DNA of 64,000 nucleotides from NCBI RefSeq assembly GCF_009807095.1, contig NZ_WUCC01000005.1, positions 62,001 through 126,000 of the forward strand, written 5' to 3'. The first letter of the stretch is position 1. The number at the start of each line of letters is the position of its first letter. The DNA comes from Rathayibacter sp. VKM Ac-2754 (GTDB lineage: Bacteria > Actinomycetota > Actinomycetes > Actinomycetales > Microbacteriaceae). Positions 7,868 to 17,035 of the stretch are shown here, piece by piece. Position numbers and translations under genes: made by a program. The notes beneath the pieces were generated by a model. That model had not been told where the DNA came from. It searched no databases and saw nothing but the letters and a program-made list of their open reading frames with translations.

Positions 7868-8686
7868 ATGGCGACTGATCGCAAGGATGTCGAGTGCTGG
7901 CTCACCGACATGGACGGCGTGCTGGTGCACGAGAACAAGGCGCTCCCCGGTGCGCCCGAGCTGATCCAGGAGTGGACGGAGTCGGGGGTCCCGTTCCTGG
8001 TGCTCACCAACAACTCGATCTTCACTCCGCGTGATCTCGCGGCGCGGCTCCGGGCGTCGGGGCTGCACGTCCCGGAGGAGCGGATCTGGACGAGCGCGCT
8101 CGCGACGGCCGACTTCTGCGCGTCGCAGATCCCGGGCGGCAGCGCCTTCGTCATCGGCGAGGCGGGCATCACGACGGCCCTGCACGAGGCCGGCTTCATC
8201 ATGACCGAGACGGCGCCCGACTACGTCGTCGTCGGCGAGACCCGCAACTACAGCTTCGAGGCGATCACGAAGGCGATCCGCCTCATCGTCAACGGCGCTC
8301 GCTTCATCGTGACGAACCCGGATGCGACCGGTCCGAGCGCCGAGGGCGTGATGCCCGCGACCGGGGCGATCGCCGCGCTGATCACCAAGGCGACGGGCAA
8401 GGATCCGTACGTCGTCGGCAAGCCGAACCCGATGATGTTCCGCTCCGCGATGAACAAGATCGGTGCGCACAGCGAGAACACCGGCATGATCGGCGACCGG
8501 ATGGACACCGACATCATCGCGGGCATCGAGGCCGGCCTGCACACGGTCCTGGTGCTGACGGGCATCAGCGATCGCGCCGAGATGGAGCGCTACCCGTTCC
8601 GCCCCGACGAGGTGCTCAGCGGTGTGCACGAGATGCTCTCGGCGGAGCCGCTCGAGTCGGAGTTCCCGCCGGACGAGGTCGTCTGA
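7868..8686 (+). CDS. HAD-IIA family hydrolase (NagD-like phosphatase)
   Basis: 272 aa. It has the complete set of HAD-IIA motifs: DMDGVLVHENK (motif I, about 16-26), LTNNSIFTPRDLAARL (motif II and squiggle/flap), a C2 cap in the middle, GKPNPMMF (motif III lysine) and GDRMDTDI (motif IV). NagD-type enzymes dephosphorylate small cytosolic phosphates (nucleotides, sugar or glycerol phosphates); the exact substrate cannot be read from sequence. The ATG at 7868 has motif I close behind it. Single gene, convergent with the rRNA/tRNA methyltransferase. Confidence 0.9.
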   Translation: MATDRKDVECWLTDMDGVLVHENKALPGAPELIQEWTESGVPFLVLTNNSIFTPRDLAARLRASGLHVPEERIWTSALATADFCASQIPGGSAFVIGEAGITTALHEAGFIMTETAPDYVVVGETRNYSFEAITKAIRLIVNGARFIVTNPDATGPSAEGVMPATGAIAALITKATGKDPYVVGKPNPMMFRSAMNKIGAHSENTGMIGDRMDTDIIAGIEAGLHTVLVLTGISDRAEMERYPFRPDEVLSGVHEMLSAEPLESEFPPDEVV

Positions 8687-8714
8687 GCCCACCTGCTGAA
8701 AGCCGGTGAGGGAA

Positions 8715-8728
8715 CCCCGGCGTCGGGG
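8715..8728. terminator. Short GC hairpin between convergent genes
   Basis: CCCCG-GCGT-CGGGG lies in the 52-nt gap between the HAD gene and the methyltransferase stop. It is short (5 bp), so the call is tentative. Confidence 0.35.
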
Positions 8729-8738
8729 CCCCCTGGGG

Positions 8739-9401
8739 TCAGGGCGCGAAGCGGACGTGCTGCAGCACCCAGGCGTGCATCGCGACGGCGGCCGCGGCCG
8801 ACGCGTTGATCGAGCGGGTCGAGCCGAACTGCGAGATCTCGAGGACGGCGTCGGACGCGGCGAGCGCCTCCGGCGACAGCCCCGGCCCCTCCTGGCCGAA
8901 CAGCAGCAGGCACCGCTCGGGCAGCGCGTAGGTCTCGAGGGGCACGCACCCCGGGACGTTGTCGATCGCGATCAGCGGCACCGCCGCCTCCGCCGCCCAC
9001 TGCGCGAGCTCGGCCACCGTCTCGTGGTGCTGCACGTGCTGGTAGCGGTCGGTCACCATTGCACCGCGCTTGTTCCAGCGGCGGCGGCCGACGATGTGCA
9101 CGCTCTCGGCCCCGAACGCATTGGCGCTGCGGACGATCGAGCCGATGTTCATGTCGTGCTGCCAGTTCTCGATGGCCACGTGGAACGGGTGCCGGGTGCG
9201 GTCGAGCTCGGCGACGATCGCCTCCATCCGCCAGTAGCGGAAGCGGTCGACGACGTTGCGCGAGTCGCCGTTCGCGAGCAGCTCGGGGTCGAGTCGCTCG
9301 TCGCTCGGCCACTCGCCGCGCCAGGGGCCGACGCCGTTCGTCGTCGCCTCGACGGAGGCGGAGGGCGCGGCGGCCTCGGTCGGTGCGATGTCCTCGTCCA
9401 C
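8739..9401 (-). CDS. TrmH/SpoU-family RNA 2'-O-methyltransferase
   Basis: 220 aa SPOUT methyltransferase that would transfer a methyl group from SAM to a ribose 2'-OH in tRNA or rRNA. Motif 1 is NIGSIVRSANAFGAESVHIVG, cut here for length at its key residues N, R and N; motif 2 is LLLFGQEGPGLS; motif 3 is the knot segment ISQFGSTRSINASAAAAVA with SxNxS(A). The catalytic Arg in IVRSAN is present. I chose the GTG at 9401 (VDEDIAPTEAA) because the longer frame upstream is Arg-rich and non-homologous; a TTG at 9410 is an alternative. Target RNA unknown. Confidence 0.85.
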   Translation of the reverse strand: MDEDIAPTEAAAPSASVEATTNGVGPWRGEWPSDERLDPELLANGDSRNVVDRFRYWRMEAIVAELDRTRHPFHVAIENWQHDMNIGSIVRSANAFGAESVHIVGRRRWNKRGAMVTDRYQHVQHHETVAELAQWAAEAAVPLIAIDNVPGCVPLETYALPERCLLLFGQEGPGLSPEALAASDAVLEISQFGSTRSINASAAAAVAMHAWVLQHVRFAP

Positions 9402-9457
9402 GAACGGCAACCCTACAAGCCGTGCGGCACGGAGCCGCCCGGTGAGGGGCTGCGCGG

Positions 9458-11602
9458 TCAGGCGGAGGGGGTCCCGTCGAGCGTTCCGATGAGCTCGCCG
9501 CCGCCGGCGCGATCGACGAAGCAGTAGTAGCTGCGCTCTCCGGCGTCCCACTGCTCCTGGGTGACGGGGAAGGCGCCCGACACCTGGACGTCGCCGTACG
9601 CCTCGGCGCCGGTCACGTCGACCACTCCCTCGGCCTGGCAGATCGAGGCGACCGAGACGGCGAGCGCCTCCTGCCCGGGGAAGGCGGCGTCGGTCAGCTG
9701 CCCGGTGTCGACCATCTCGGCCGAGTGGGCCGCGGTGCAGTCGACGACGGTGAACTCCTCGGCCCAGACCGAGTCGAAGGGCTGCAGGCACTCGCCGCCG
9801 AGCAGGGCGTTCCACGACCAGGTGCCCGCCGGCAGGGGCCCGATGGTCGGGAGCTCGGCGGTCGGAGCGGCAGAAGGCTCGGCCGCGGGGGCCTCGGAGG
9901 CGGGATCGGTCGCGGCGGGGGCGGGCGCCGCGGCTCCGTCGGAGCGCTCGCCGGCCGAGCCGACGGCGATGCCCAGGGCGACCAGCGCGGCGAGGACGAT
10001 GATCACGCCGACCGCGATCAGGCCGATCAGGAGGCGGCGGCGGCCCGCCGCGCGCTCGGGCGACAGGGACGAGATGCTCGCCGCGGGGGCGGTGCGCGGA
10101 GGACGGGGCTCCTTCACGGCACGCGGCGCCTTCGGGGCGCGCGGCTCCTTCGCGGGGCGCGGCTCCTTCGCGGGGCGAGGCTCCTTCGCGGGGCGAGGCT
10201 CACGGGGGGCGCGCGGCTCCGTCGGGGCGATCGGCTCCTTCGGGGTGCGCGTCCTGTCGGAGCGCAGTCCCCAGCTCCGCGGCTCCTTCGCGCCGGACGC
10301 GTTCACGTGATCGGAGGCGGGCGCCGTGCGGAAGGGCGCGTCCGACGACGTCGGGGCGGCGGCGGGCTCCGAGGCGGCGGCCCCGTCGGCGCGCTGCTCG
10401 TCGTCCTCGGCGGTCGGCTCGAGGTTCCAGGCGTAGGCGCCGGCGGTCTCGCGCCAGAGCTCCTCGTCTCCGCCGTCGTCGTCGGGCTCCTCACGGGGAG
10501 CGACGACCTCCTCCCAGACGGGAGGCGCGTCCCAGCCGCCGCGAGGGTCGGGCCAGTGGTAGACGGCGTCGGAGGCGACGGCGTCCGACTCCGCCGGATC
10601 GCGCGGTGCGGGCGGAGTGGCGCCCTGCGGGCGGTCGTCGCGTCGGCGCGCCTCGGCCCGGAGGCGCGGGGGTGCGGTCGGCAGGTCGCGCGGCGGCTCG
10701 GCGACGGGCAGCGGCTGCGCGGCGACGGGCAGCGGCTGCGCGGGAGGTGCGGAGGTGGGGGCCTGCTGGTCTCGGCGCGCATCGGGGCGCGCAGACGGCA
10801 CCGCGGGCGACTGCTCGTCGGGAGCCGACGGGGAGCGCTCCTCGGCCTGCGGCGGCGTCGTCGGCTCGGGGGCCACGGGCTCAGGCGTGACCGGCCCGGG
10901 AGCCACCGGCTCGCGCGTGACCGGCCCGGCAGCCACCGGCTCGGGAGCCGCGGGCTCGGGAGCCGTGGGCTCAGGTGCGACGGATTCGGGCGCCACCGGC
11001 TCGCGCTCGATCGGCGCCCGCTCCGCCGGGGTCCACTCCGAACGGCCGTCGGTGGTCGAGCTCTCCGGCCGCGGCGCGGAAGCGCCGGCGACGGGCGCCG
11101 CTGCGGAGTCGTCGGTGGCAGGGACCACGGGCGCGGCGGCCGCGGGTGCCTCGTCGGCGGAGTCGGCATCCGCGGCGGGCGGCGCGGCATGCGGAGGATC
11201 GACACGGAGCGGCTCGGCCGGCCAGACGGCGGAGGCGACGGGCCGCGCTGCGGTCGCGGCGGGCGCCTCCTCGGCGGGGCCGTCGGCATCGCTCGGAGCG
11301 GCTCCCTCGCCGTCCACGGTCACCTCGGCGCTCGGCTCGGACGCCTCGGTCCGTGAGACCTCCGAGGTCGCGCTCGACGAGCCATCGGACCCCGGCGCCA
11401 CCGAGCTCTCGTCGCCCGAGTCGTCGGCGGGCGGGCTGATCGGCTGGGTCGGCCGCTGTCGGGGTGCGTCGAAGATGCTCTTCAGACGCCCGTCGCTCAG
11501 CTGCTGCAGGAGCCAGTCGCTCCCGCCCGTCGGTCGCTCGGAGTCCTTCGGGCGGTCCGCTCTCCCCGACTCGTCGCCCTCGCGACCGCGCTCGTCGACC
11601 AT
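9458..11602 (-). CDS. Membrane protein with long disordered N-terminus and septum-formation-type C-terminal domain
   Basis: 714 aa. Residues 1 to about 540 are low-complexity (Pro, Ala, Glu, Ser), including VAPEP/VTPEP tandem motifs and a Lys-Glu-Pro-Arg array (RPAKEPRPAKEPRPAKEPR) encoded by 18-bp direct repeats near 10141-10202. One membrane segment follows (LLIGLIAVGVIIVLAALVAL), then an extracellular domain with GECLQPF, VVDCTAAHSAEM and YYCFV cysteines, as in actinobacterial septum-formation family proteins. It is probably inserted with a cytosolic N-terminus and an exported, disulfide-bonded C-terminal domain. Its ATG overlaps the pyrE stop (TGATG), so the two are translationally coupled. 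Function unknown. Confidence 0.8.
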   Translation of the reverse strand: MVDERGREGDESGRADRPKDSERPTGGSDWLLQQLSDGRLKSIFDAPRQRPTQPISPPADDSGDESSVAPGSDGSSSATSEVSRTEASEPSAEVTVDGEGAAPSDADGPAEEAPAATAARPVASAVWPAEPLRVDPPHAAPPAADADSADEAPAAAAPVVPATDDSAAAPVAGASAPRPESSTTDGRSEWTPAERAPIEREPVAPESVAPEPTAPEPAAPEPVAAGPVTREPVAPGPVTPEPVAPEPTTPPQAEERSPSAPDEQSPAVPSARPDARRDQQAPTSAPPAQPLPVAAQPLPVAEPPRDLPTAPPRLRAEARRRDDRPQGATPPAPRDPAESDAVASDAVYHWPDPRGGWDAPPVWEEVVAPREEPDDDGGDEELWRETAGAYAWNLEPTAEDDEQRADGAAASEPAAAPTSSDAPFRTAPASDHVNASGAKEPRSWGLRSDRTRTPKEPIAPTEPRAPREPRPAKEPRPAKEPRPAKEPRAPKAPRAVKEPRPPRTAPAASISSLSPERAAGRRRLLIGLIAVGVIIVLAALVALGIAVGSAGERSDGAAAPAPAATDPASEAPAAEPSAAPTAELPTIGPLPAGTWSWNALLGGECLQPFDSVWAEEFTVVDCTAAHSAEMVDTGQLTDAAFPGQEALAVSVASICQAEGVVDVTGAEAYGDVQVSGAFPVTQEQWDAGERSYYCFVDRAGGGELIGTLDGTPSA

Positions 11603-12150
11603 CAGCTCAGGCCGAGGTCGGCCAGCCCGATCGCGGCGAAGTAGGGGTAGCCGGCGCCCTCGATGATCTCGCGCGCTCCGGTCGCGCGGTCGACGACGAC
11701 CGCGACTCCGGCGATCTCGGCGCCGACCTTCAGGAGCGCCTCGATGGCGGCGAGCGGCGAGCCGCCGGTGGTGGAGGTGTCCTCGACGACCACGACGCGC
11801 TTGCCCGCGAGGTCGGGGCCCTCGACCTGGCGGCCGCGGCCGTGGTCCTTCGGCTCCTTGCGCACGACGAAGGCGTCGTACGAGAGGCCGCGCGCGACTC
11901 CCTGGTGCAGGATCGCGGAGGCGATCGGGTCGGCACCCATGGTGAGGCCGCCGACGGCGTCGACGCGCTCGATCGGCGCGATGAGGTCGAGCATGACCTG
12001 GCCGATCAGCGGAGCGACCCGGTGGTCGAGGCTGACGCGCCGCAGATCGACGTAGTAGCTCGCCTTCTTGCCGCTCGTCAGGGTGAAGTCCCCGTGGAAG
12101 ACGGCGTCGGAGCCGATGTACTCGATGAGCTTCTGGCGTGCGTCGTTCAC
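11602..12150 (-). CDS. pyrE: Orotate phosphoribosyltransferase
   Basis: 182 aa, normal length. It converts orotate and PRPP to OMP in pyrimidine synthesis. The PRPP-binding motif VVVVEDTSTTGGS is intact, and the orotate/PRPP loop region (VVRKEPKDHGRGRQVEG) carries the catalytic-loop Lys and His/Arg residues. Start is GTG at 12150 (MNDARQKLIEYI); upstream SD is weak. It lies 9 nt after the exporter gene and overlaps the downstream membrane-protein gene, so it could be read from the exporter transcript. Confidence 0.95.
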   Translation of the reverse strand: MNDARQKLIEYIGSDAVFHGDFTLTSGKKASYYVDLRRVSLDHRVAPLIGQVMLDLIAPIERVDAVGGLTMGADPIASAILHQGVARGLSYDAFVVRKEPKDHGRGRQVEGPDLAGKRVVVVEDTSTTGGSPLAAIEALLKVGAEIAGVAVVVDRATGAREIIEGAGYPYFAAIGLADLGLS

Positions 12151-12159
12151 GCGTCCACT

Positions 12160-14235
12160 CTAGGGTGCGTTCCCCCCGCCGCCCGGGAGGGCGGCCGCTG
12201 CCTTCTCGGCGCCGCCCGGGAGCCCCGCCGCTGCAGCCGGAGCGCCGGCCTCGTCGCCTCCGCCGCGGAACTGCGTCATGTAGAGGTCGTAGTAGGCGCC
12301 CCGGCGCTCGAGCAGCGCCTCGTGCGCACCCTGCTCGACGATGCGGCCCGACTCCATCACGAGGATCGTGTCGGCGTCGCGGATCGTCGAGAGGCGGTGC
12401 GCGATGACGAACGAGGTGCGGTCGGTGCGCAGGGCGTTCATCGCGTGCTGGACGAGCAGCTCGGTGCGGGTGTCGACCGACGAGGTCGCCTCGTCGAGGA
12501 TCAGCAGCGACGGGTTGGCCAGGAAGGCGCGGGCGATCGTGATCAGCTGGCGCTCTCCGGCCGACACGCTGCCGCCGTCGGCGTCGAGGACGGTGTCGTA
12601 GCCCTCGGGCAGCTGCTGCACGAAGCGGTCGACCATCGTGGCGCGCGCGGCGTCGGCGATCTCGTCGTCGGTGGCGTCGAGGCGGCCGTAGCGGATGTTC
12701 TCGCGGATCGTTCCCTGGAAGAGCCAGGCGTCCTGCAGCACCATGCCCACGCGCGAGCGCAGGTCGCCGCGGGCGAGCCGCGTGATGTCCACTCCGTCGA
12801 GGAGGATGCGGCCGCCGGTGAGCTCGTAGAAGCGCATCACCAGGTTGACCAGCGTGGTCTTGCCGGCGCCCGTCGGGCCGACGATCGCGACCGTCTGCCC
12901 GGGCTGCGCCGAGAAGGTGAGGCCCTCGATGAGGGGCTGCTCGGGGTCGTACGAGAACGAGACGTCCTCGAACTCGACGTGGCCGTCGGTGCGCTCGGGC
13001 AGCGACTCCGTGGCGGTCTCGGGGTCCTGCTCGTCGGCGTCGAGCAGCTCGAAGGTGCGCTCGGCCGAGGCCACACCCGACTGCAGCATGTTGGCCATGC
13101 TGGCGAGCTGGGTGACGGGCTGGGTGAACTCGCGGGAGTACTGGATGAAGGCCGTCGCGTCACCCAGGGTCAGCTGGCCGGACGCGACGCGCAGGCCGCC
13201 GACGACCGCGATCAGCACGTAGGAGAGGTAGGACACGAAGGTCATCGCGGGCATGATCATGCCCGAGACGAACTGCGCGCCGAACGAGGCGCTGTAGAGG
13301 CTGTCGTTGCGGCGGTCGAACTCCTCGAGCATCTCGCGGTCGCGGCCGAAGGCGCGGACGATCTCGAGGCCCGAGAAGGTCTCCTCGATGTGGCCGTTGA
13401 GCGCTCCGGTGTTCTTCCACTGCGCCGCGAAGAGCTTCTGCGAGCGGGCGCCGATGACGCCGGCGATGACACCTGAGAGCGGGATCGAGATCAGCGCGAT
13501 CAGCGCGAGCTGCCACGAGACGATGAACATCATCGCCGCGATGCCGATGATGGTGAGGACGGACTGCACGAGCTGCGAGAACGCCTGCTGCAGGGCGGTC
13601 TGGATGTTGTCGACGTCGTTGGTGACGCGCGACATCACGTCGCCGCGCTGGCGGGTGTCGAAGTAGCGCAGCGGGAGCCGGTTGAGCTTGGCCTCGATGT
13701 CCTGGCGGAGCCCGTAGACGACGCGCATCACCAGCCCGTTGAGGATGAACCCCTGCGCCCACATCAGCACGGAGGCCACGACGTACATCAGCAGCACGAT
13801 GATGATCAGGCGCCCGAGCACGACGAAGTCGATGCCCTGACCGGGGACGATGTCGGTCTTGGAGAGCATGTCGGCGAAGGTGCCGTTGCCCGACGCCCTC
13901 TGCTGCTCGATGATCTGCTCGAGCGGGACTCCGGCGGGGAGCTGCGCGCCGATGACGCCGTTGAAGATGGTGTCCATCGCCTGCCCGAGGATCTTCGGGG
14001 CGATGACGGTGAGGACGACCGAGGCCGACACCAGGGCGACCACGACGATCATCCGCGCCCGCTCGGGGCCGAGGAGGCTGAAGAGCCGCTTGGCGGACGG
14101 CCAGAAGTGCTGGGCCTTGCGGGCGGGCGGGCCGTCGCCGAACATCCCGCCGTCACCCTCGCCGGGCTCGAACTCGGGCTCGAGGGACTCCTGCTCGGCA
14201 GGCTTCTCGTCGACGGTGTCGCGTACGCGTGCCAT
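12160..14235 (-). CDS. ABC exporter subunit with canonical ATPase site (permease-ATPase half)
   Basis: 691 aa: N-terminal acidic tail, six membrane helices (about 40-330) and a nucleotide-binding domain with Walker A GPTGAGKTT, a variant signature VSAGERQ and Walker B LLILDEATSSVD with the catalytic Glu. It pairs with the gene directly upstream, which has a degenerate Walker B, so the two probably form a heterodimeric multidrug/lipid-type exporter (TmrAB/BmrCD-like). The C-terminus has an unusual Ala/Gly-rich tail (EAGAPAAAAGLPGG). Its ATG is 1 nt from the stop of the partner gene. Substrate unknown. Confidence 0.9.
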   Translation of the reverse strand: MARVRDTVDEKPAEQESLEPEFEPGEGDGGMFGDGPPARKAQHFWPSAKRLFSLLGPERARMIVVVALVSASVVLTVIAPKILGQAMDTIFNGVIGAQLPAGVPLEQIIEQQRASGNGTFADMLSKTDIVPGQGIDFVVLGRLIIIVLLMYVVASVLMWAQGFILNGLVMRVVYGLRQDIEAKLNRLPLRYFDTRQRGDVMSRVTNDVDNIQTALQQAFSQLVQSVLTIIGIAAMMFIVSWQLALIALISIPLSGVIAGVIGARSQKLFAAQWKNTGALNGHIEETFSGLEIVRAFGRDREMLEEFDRRNDSLYSASFGAQFVSGMIMPAMTFVSYLSYVLIAVVGGLRVASGQLTLGDATAFIQYSREFTQPVTQLASMANMLQSGVASAERTFELLDADEQDPETATESLPERTDGHVEFEDVSFSYDPEQPLIEGLTFSAQPGQTVAIVGPTGAGKTTLVNLVMRFYELTGGRILLDGVDITRLARGDLRSRVGMVLQDAWLFQGTIRENIRYGRLDATDDEIADAARATMVDRFVQQLPEGYDTVLDADGGSVSAGERQLITIARAFLANPSLLILDEATSSVDTRTELLVQHAMNALRTDRTSFVIAHRLSTIRDADTILVMESGRIVEQGAHEALLERRGAYYDLYMTQFRGGGDEAGAPAAAAGLPGGAEKAAAALPGGGGNAP

Positions 14236-14236
14236 C

Positions 14237-15970
14237 TCAGGCCACCCCTTCCACGCTCAGCTGGGATTCGACGATCTCTCGGTAGGTCGCGTTCGTCTCG
14301 AGGAGCTCGTCGTGCGTGCCGCGCCCGACGATGCGGCCGGCGTCGAGGACGACGATGCTGTCGGCGTGCCGGATGGTCGACACCCGCTGGGCCACGATGA
14401 TCACCGTCGCGTCGGTGGTGGCGTCGGCGAGGGACTCGCGCAGCCGCGCGTCGGTCGCGACGTCGAGCGCCGAGAACGAGTCGTCGAAGAGGAACACCTT
14501 CGGCCGGGCGACGAGCGCCCGCGCGATGCAGAGCCGCTGCCGCTGCCCGCCCGAGACGTTGGTGCCGCCCTGCGAGACGGGCTCGTCGAGCCCGCGCTCC
14601 TTGGCCCGGACGAAGTCCTCGCCCTGGGCGATGCGCAGCGCCTCCCACAGCTCGGCGTCGGTCGCCTCGGGCCGCCCGAAGCGGAGGTTGGAGGCGATGG
14701 TGCCCGAGAAGAGGTAGGGCCGCTGGGGCACGAGCCCGATCACCCGCGCGAGCTGGGCGCGGTCGAGGGAGGAGACGGGGACGCCGTCGATGCCGACCGA
14801 GCCCTGCTGCGGGTCGAACAGGCGCGGCACGAGGCCGAGCAGGGTGGTCTTGCCGGCTCCCGTCGACCCGACGATGGCGGTCGTGCGGCCGGGCTCGGCC
14901 ACCAGGTCGACTCCCGAGAGCACGGGCCGCTCGGCGCCCGGGTAGCCGAAGGTGACGCCCGAGAACTCGACGCGACCGGTGGTCGGCGTCGCCACGCCTC
15001 CGGCCGGGGTCGTCAGGCTGGTGCGCGCGTCGAGGACCTCCTTGATGCGCTCGGCGCAGACCACCGCGCGCGGGATCATCATCACCATGAAGACGCCCAT
15101 CATCACCGCCGTGAGGATCTGCAGGAGGTACTGCAGGAAGGCCGTCAGCGACCCGATCTGCATCTGACCGGCCTCGACCCGCTGGCCGCCGAACCAGAGC
15201 ACGGCCGCGGTGGCGAGGTGCAGGATCATCATGATCGCCGGGAACATCAGCACGAAGATGTTGCCGACCTTGATCGACACCTCGGTGATGGCCGCGTTGG
15301 CGCGGCGGTAGCGCTCGGACTCGAAGGGCTCGCGGACGAACGCCCGGACGACGCGGATGCCGGTGATCTGCTCGCGCAGGACGCTGTTGATGCCGTCGAT
15401 GCGGTCCTGCATGAGGCGGAACAGCGGCAGCAGGAGGAAGACCAGGACGCCGACCACGACGAACAGCAGCGGGACCGAGACCCAGACCAGCCACGAGAGG
15501 CCGGCGTCCTCGCGCAGGGCGAAGATGATTCCTCCGACGCACATGATCGGCGCGGACACCATGAAGTTGAGGGTCATCAGCACGAGCATCTGCACCTGCT
15601 GGACGTCGTTGGTGCCGCGGGTGATCAGGGTGGCCGTGCCGAACCCGCCCACCTCGAGGCCGCTGAGCGAGTCGACGCGGCGGTAGACGTCGCGGCGCAG
15701 GTCGCGGCCGACGGCCATGGCGGTGCGGGCGCCGAAGTAGACGCCTCCGATCGCGGTGACGACCTGCACGAGGCAGACGCCGAGCATGGTCGCGCCGGTC
15801 GCCCAGATGAAGTCGGTGTCGCCCCGGCCGATGCCCTGGTCGATGATCTCGGCGTTGAGGCTCGGCAGGTAGAGCGCGGCCAGCGTCGAGACGAGCTGCA
15901 GCACGACGACCGCGACCACCCAGCGGGTGTAGGGCTTCGCGTACGAGGACGCGAGACGGAGCAGGATCAT
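14237..15970 (-). CDS. ABC exporter subunit with degenerate ATPase site
   Basis: 577 aa: six membrane helices then a nucleotide-binding domain with Walker A GSTGAGKTT, canonical signature VSGGQRQRL and Walker B VFLFDDSFSALD. Asp replaces the catalytic Glu, the hallmark of the non-hydrolysing half of heterodimeric exporters. I chose the ATG at 15970 (MILLRLASSYAKPY) because GGAGGACCC precedes it at the right distance; a longer frame upstream is Pro-rich and has no family features. First gene of the exporter-pyrE-membrane protein run. The 223-nt gap to the divergent exonuclease gene should hold both promoters. Confidence 0.9.
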   Translation of the reverse strand: MILLRLASSYAKPYTRWVVAVVVLQLVSTLAALYLPSLNAEIIDQGIGRGDTDFIWATGATMLGVCLVQVVTAIGGVYFGARTAMAVGRDLRRDVYRRVDSLSGLEVGGFGTATLITRGTNDVQQVQMLVLMTLNFMVSAPIMCVGGIIFALREDAGLSWLVWVSVPLLFVVVGVLVFLLLPLFRLMQDRIDGINSVLREQITGIRVVRAFVREPFESERYRRANAAITEVSIKVGNIFVLMFPAIMMILHLATAAVLWFGGQRVEAGQMQIGSLTAFLQYLLQILTAVMMGVFMVMMIPRAVVCAERIKEVLDARTSLTTPAGGVATPTTGRVEFSGVTFGYPGAERPVLSGVDLVAEPGRTTAIVGSTGAGKTTLLGLVPRLFDPQQGSVGIDGVPVSSLDRAQLARVIGLVPQRPYLFSGTIASNLRFGRPEATDAELWEALRIAQGEDFVRAKERGLDEPVSQGGTNVSGGQRQRLCIARALVARPKVFLFDDSFSALDVATDARLRESLADATTDATVIIVAQRVSTIRHADSIVVLDAGRIVGRGTHDELLETNATYREIVESQLSVEGVA

Positions 15971-16193
15971 GGGTCCTCCGGACAGGAGCGGAGCAGGGAG
16001 GGGGCAGCCGAGGAGCGGCTCGCACGGGACGACGGGGACCGGTGGTGCGGGTCGAGCGGCGCGGGAGGACGGGCCGTTCGGGGACGGCGCAAGACAACCA
16101 TCGACCACCGACACGGGAAGTGCAATCCGCCGCCCGGCTGATCGTCGACGGCGTGCGGAGGTTCGTGTCGGCGGCGGCTCCTACACTCGCAGG

Positions 16194-17033
16194 ATGCGCA
16201 TCGCCACCTGGAACGTGAACTCCATCCGCGCCCGCACGGGGCGCGTCGTCGACTGGCTGGTGCGCGAGGACATCGACGTCCTCGCGATGCAGGAGCTCAA
16301 GTGCAGGCCCGAGCAGTTCCCGCACGAGGCCTTCGCCGCCGCGGGCTACCACGTCGAGATGGTCGGCCTCAGCCAGTGGAACGGCGTCGGCATCGCCTCC
16401 CGCCTCCCGATGGAGGACGTCGCGATCGGCTTCCCCGGCATGCCCGGCTTCGCGAAGGAGCCCTCGGCCGACGGCACCTTCCCGCTCGAGGCCCGGGCGA
16501 TCGGCGCGACGGTGGACGGCGTCCGGATCTGGAGCCTCTACGTGCCCAACGGCCGCGCGGTCGGCGACCCGCACTGGTACTACAAGCTCGAGTGGTTCGC
16601 GGCCCTCGAGGCGAGCACGCGCGAGTGGCTCGCGGCCGAGCCCGATCTGCCGCTGGCGCTGGTCGGCGACTGGAACGTCGCTCCGCTCGACAGCGACGTC
16701 GGCGACCCGACGCTCGGCCCCGGATCCACCCATGTCTCGCCCGAGGAGCGCGCGGCCTTCGCCGCCTTCGTGGACGCCGGCCTGCGCGACGTGGTCCGCC
16801 CCCTGGTGCCGGAGGGCTACACCTACTGGGACTACAAGCAGCTGCGCTTCCCGCGCAACGAGGGCCTGCGGATCGACTTCGTGCTCGGCTCGCACGCGTT
16901 CGGGGAGCTCGTCACGGGCGCCTCGATCCACCGCGACGAGCGCAAGGGCGACGCCCCGAGCGACCACGTGCCGGTGGTCGTCGATCTCGACCTCGAGACG
17001 ACCCTCGACGACGACCGACCGATGATCTTCTGA
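16194..17033 (+). CDS. xth: Exodeoxyribonuclease III / AP endonuclease
   Basis: 279 aa EEP-fold nuclease. It removes nucleotides 3'-5' and cuts abasic sites in base-excision repair. Visible motifs: N of WNVNSIRAR (residues 5-13), metal-binding E of QELKC, the catalytic GDWNVAPLDSDVGDP, and the C-terminal DHVPVVVDL His. Start ATG at 16194 was chosen because the fold begins at once (MRIATWNVNSIR). Divergent from the ABC exporter; the membrane-protein gene starts 2 nt after its stop. Confidence 0.95.
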   Translation: MRIATWNVNSIRARTGRVVDWLVREDIDVLAMQELKCRPEQFPHEAFAAAGYHVEMVGLSQWNGVGIASRLPMEDVAIGFPGMPGFAKEPSADGTFPLEARAIGATVDGVRIWSLYVPNGRAVGDPHWYYKLEWFAALEASTREWLAAEPDLPLALVGDWNVAPLDSDVGDPTLGPGSTHVSPEERAAFAAFVDAGLRDVVRPLVPEGYTYWDYKQLRFPRNEGLRIDFVLGSHAFGELVTGASIHRDERKGDAPSDHVPVVVDLDLETTLDDDRPMIF

Positions 17034-17035
17034 GC

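Noticed and set aside
11464-13476. 670-codon plus-strand frame opposite pyrE and the exporter
   Set aside because: Val/Glu/Asp/Gly-rich antisense shadow; the minus strand carries clear enzyme motifs.
14049-16967. 972-codon minus-strand open frame
   Set aside because: It overlaps the ABC exporter gene in another frame and the exonuclease on the opposite strand; Arg/Pro/Ala-rich composition typical of GC-rich shadow frames.
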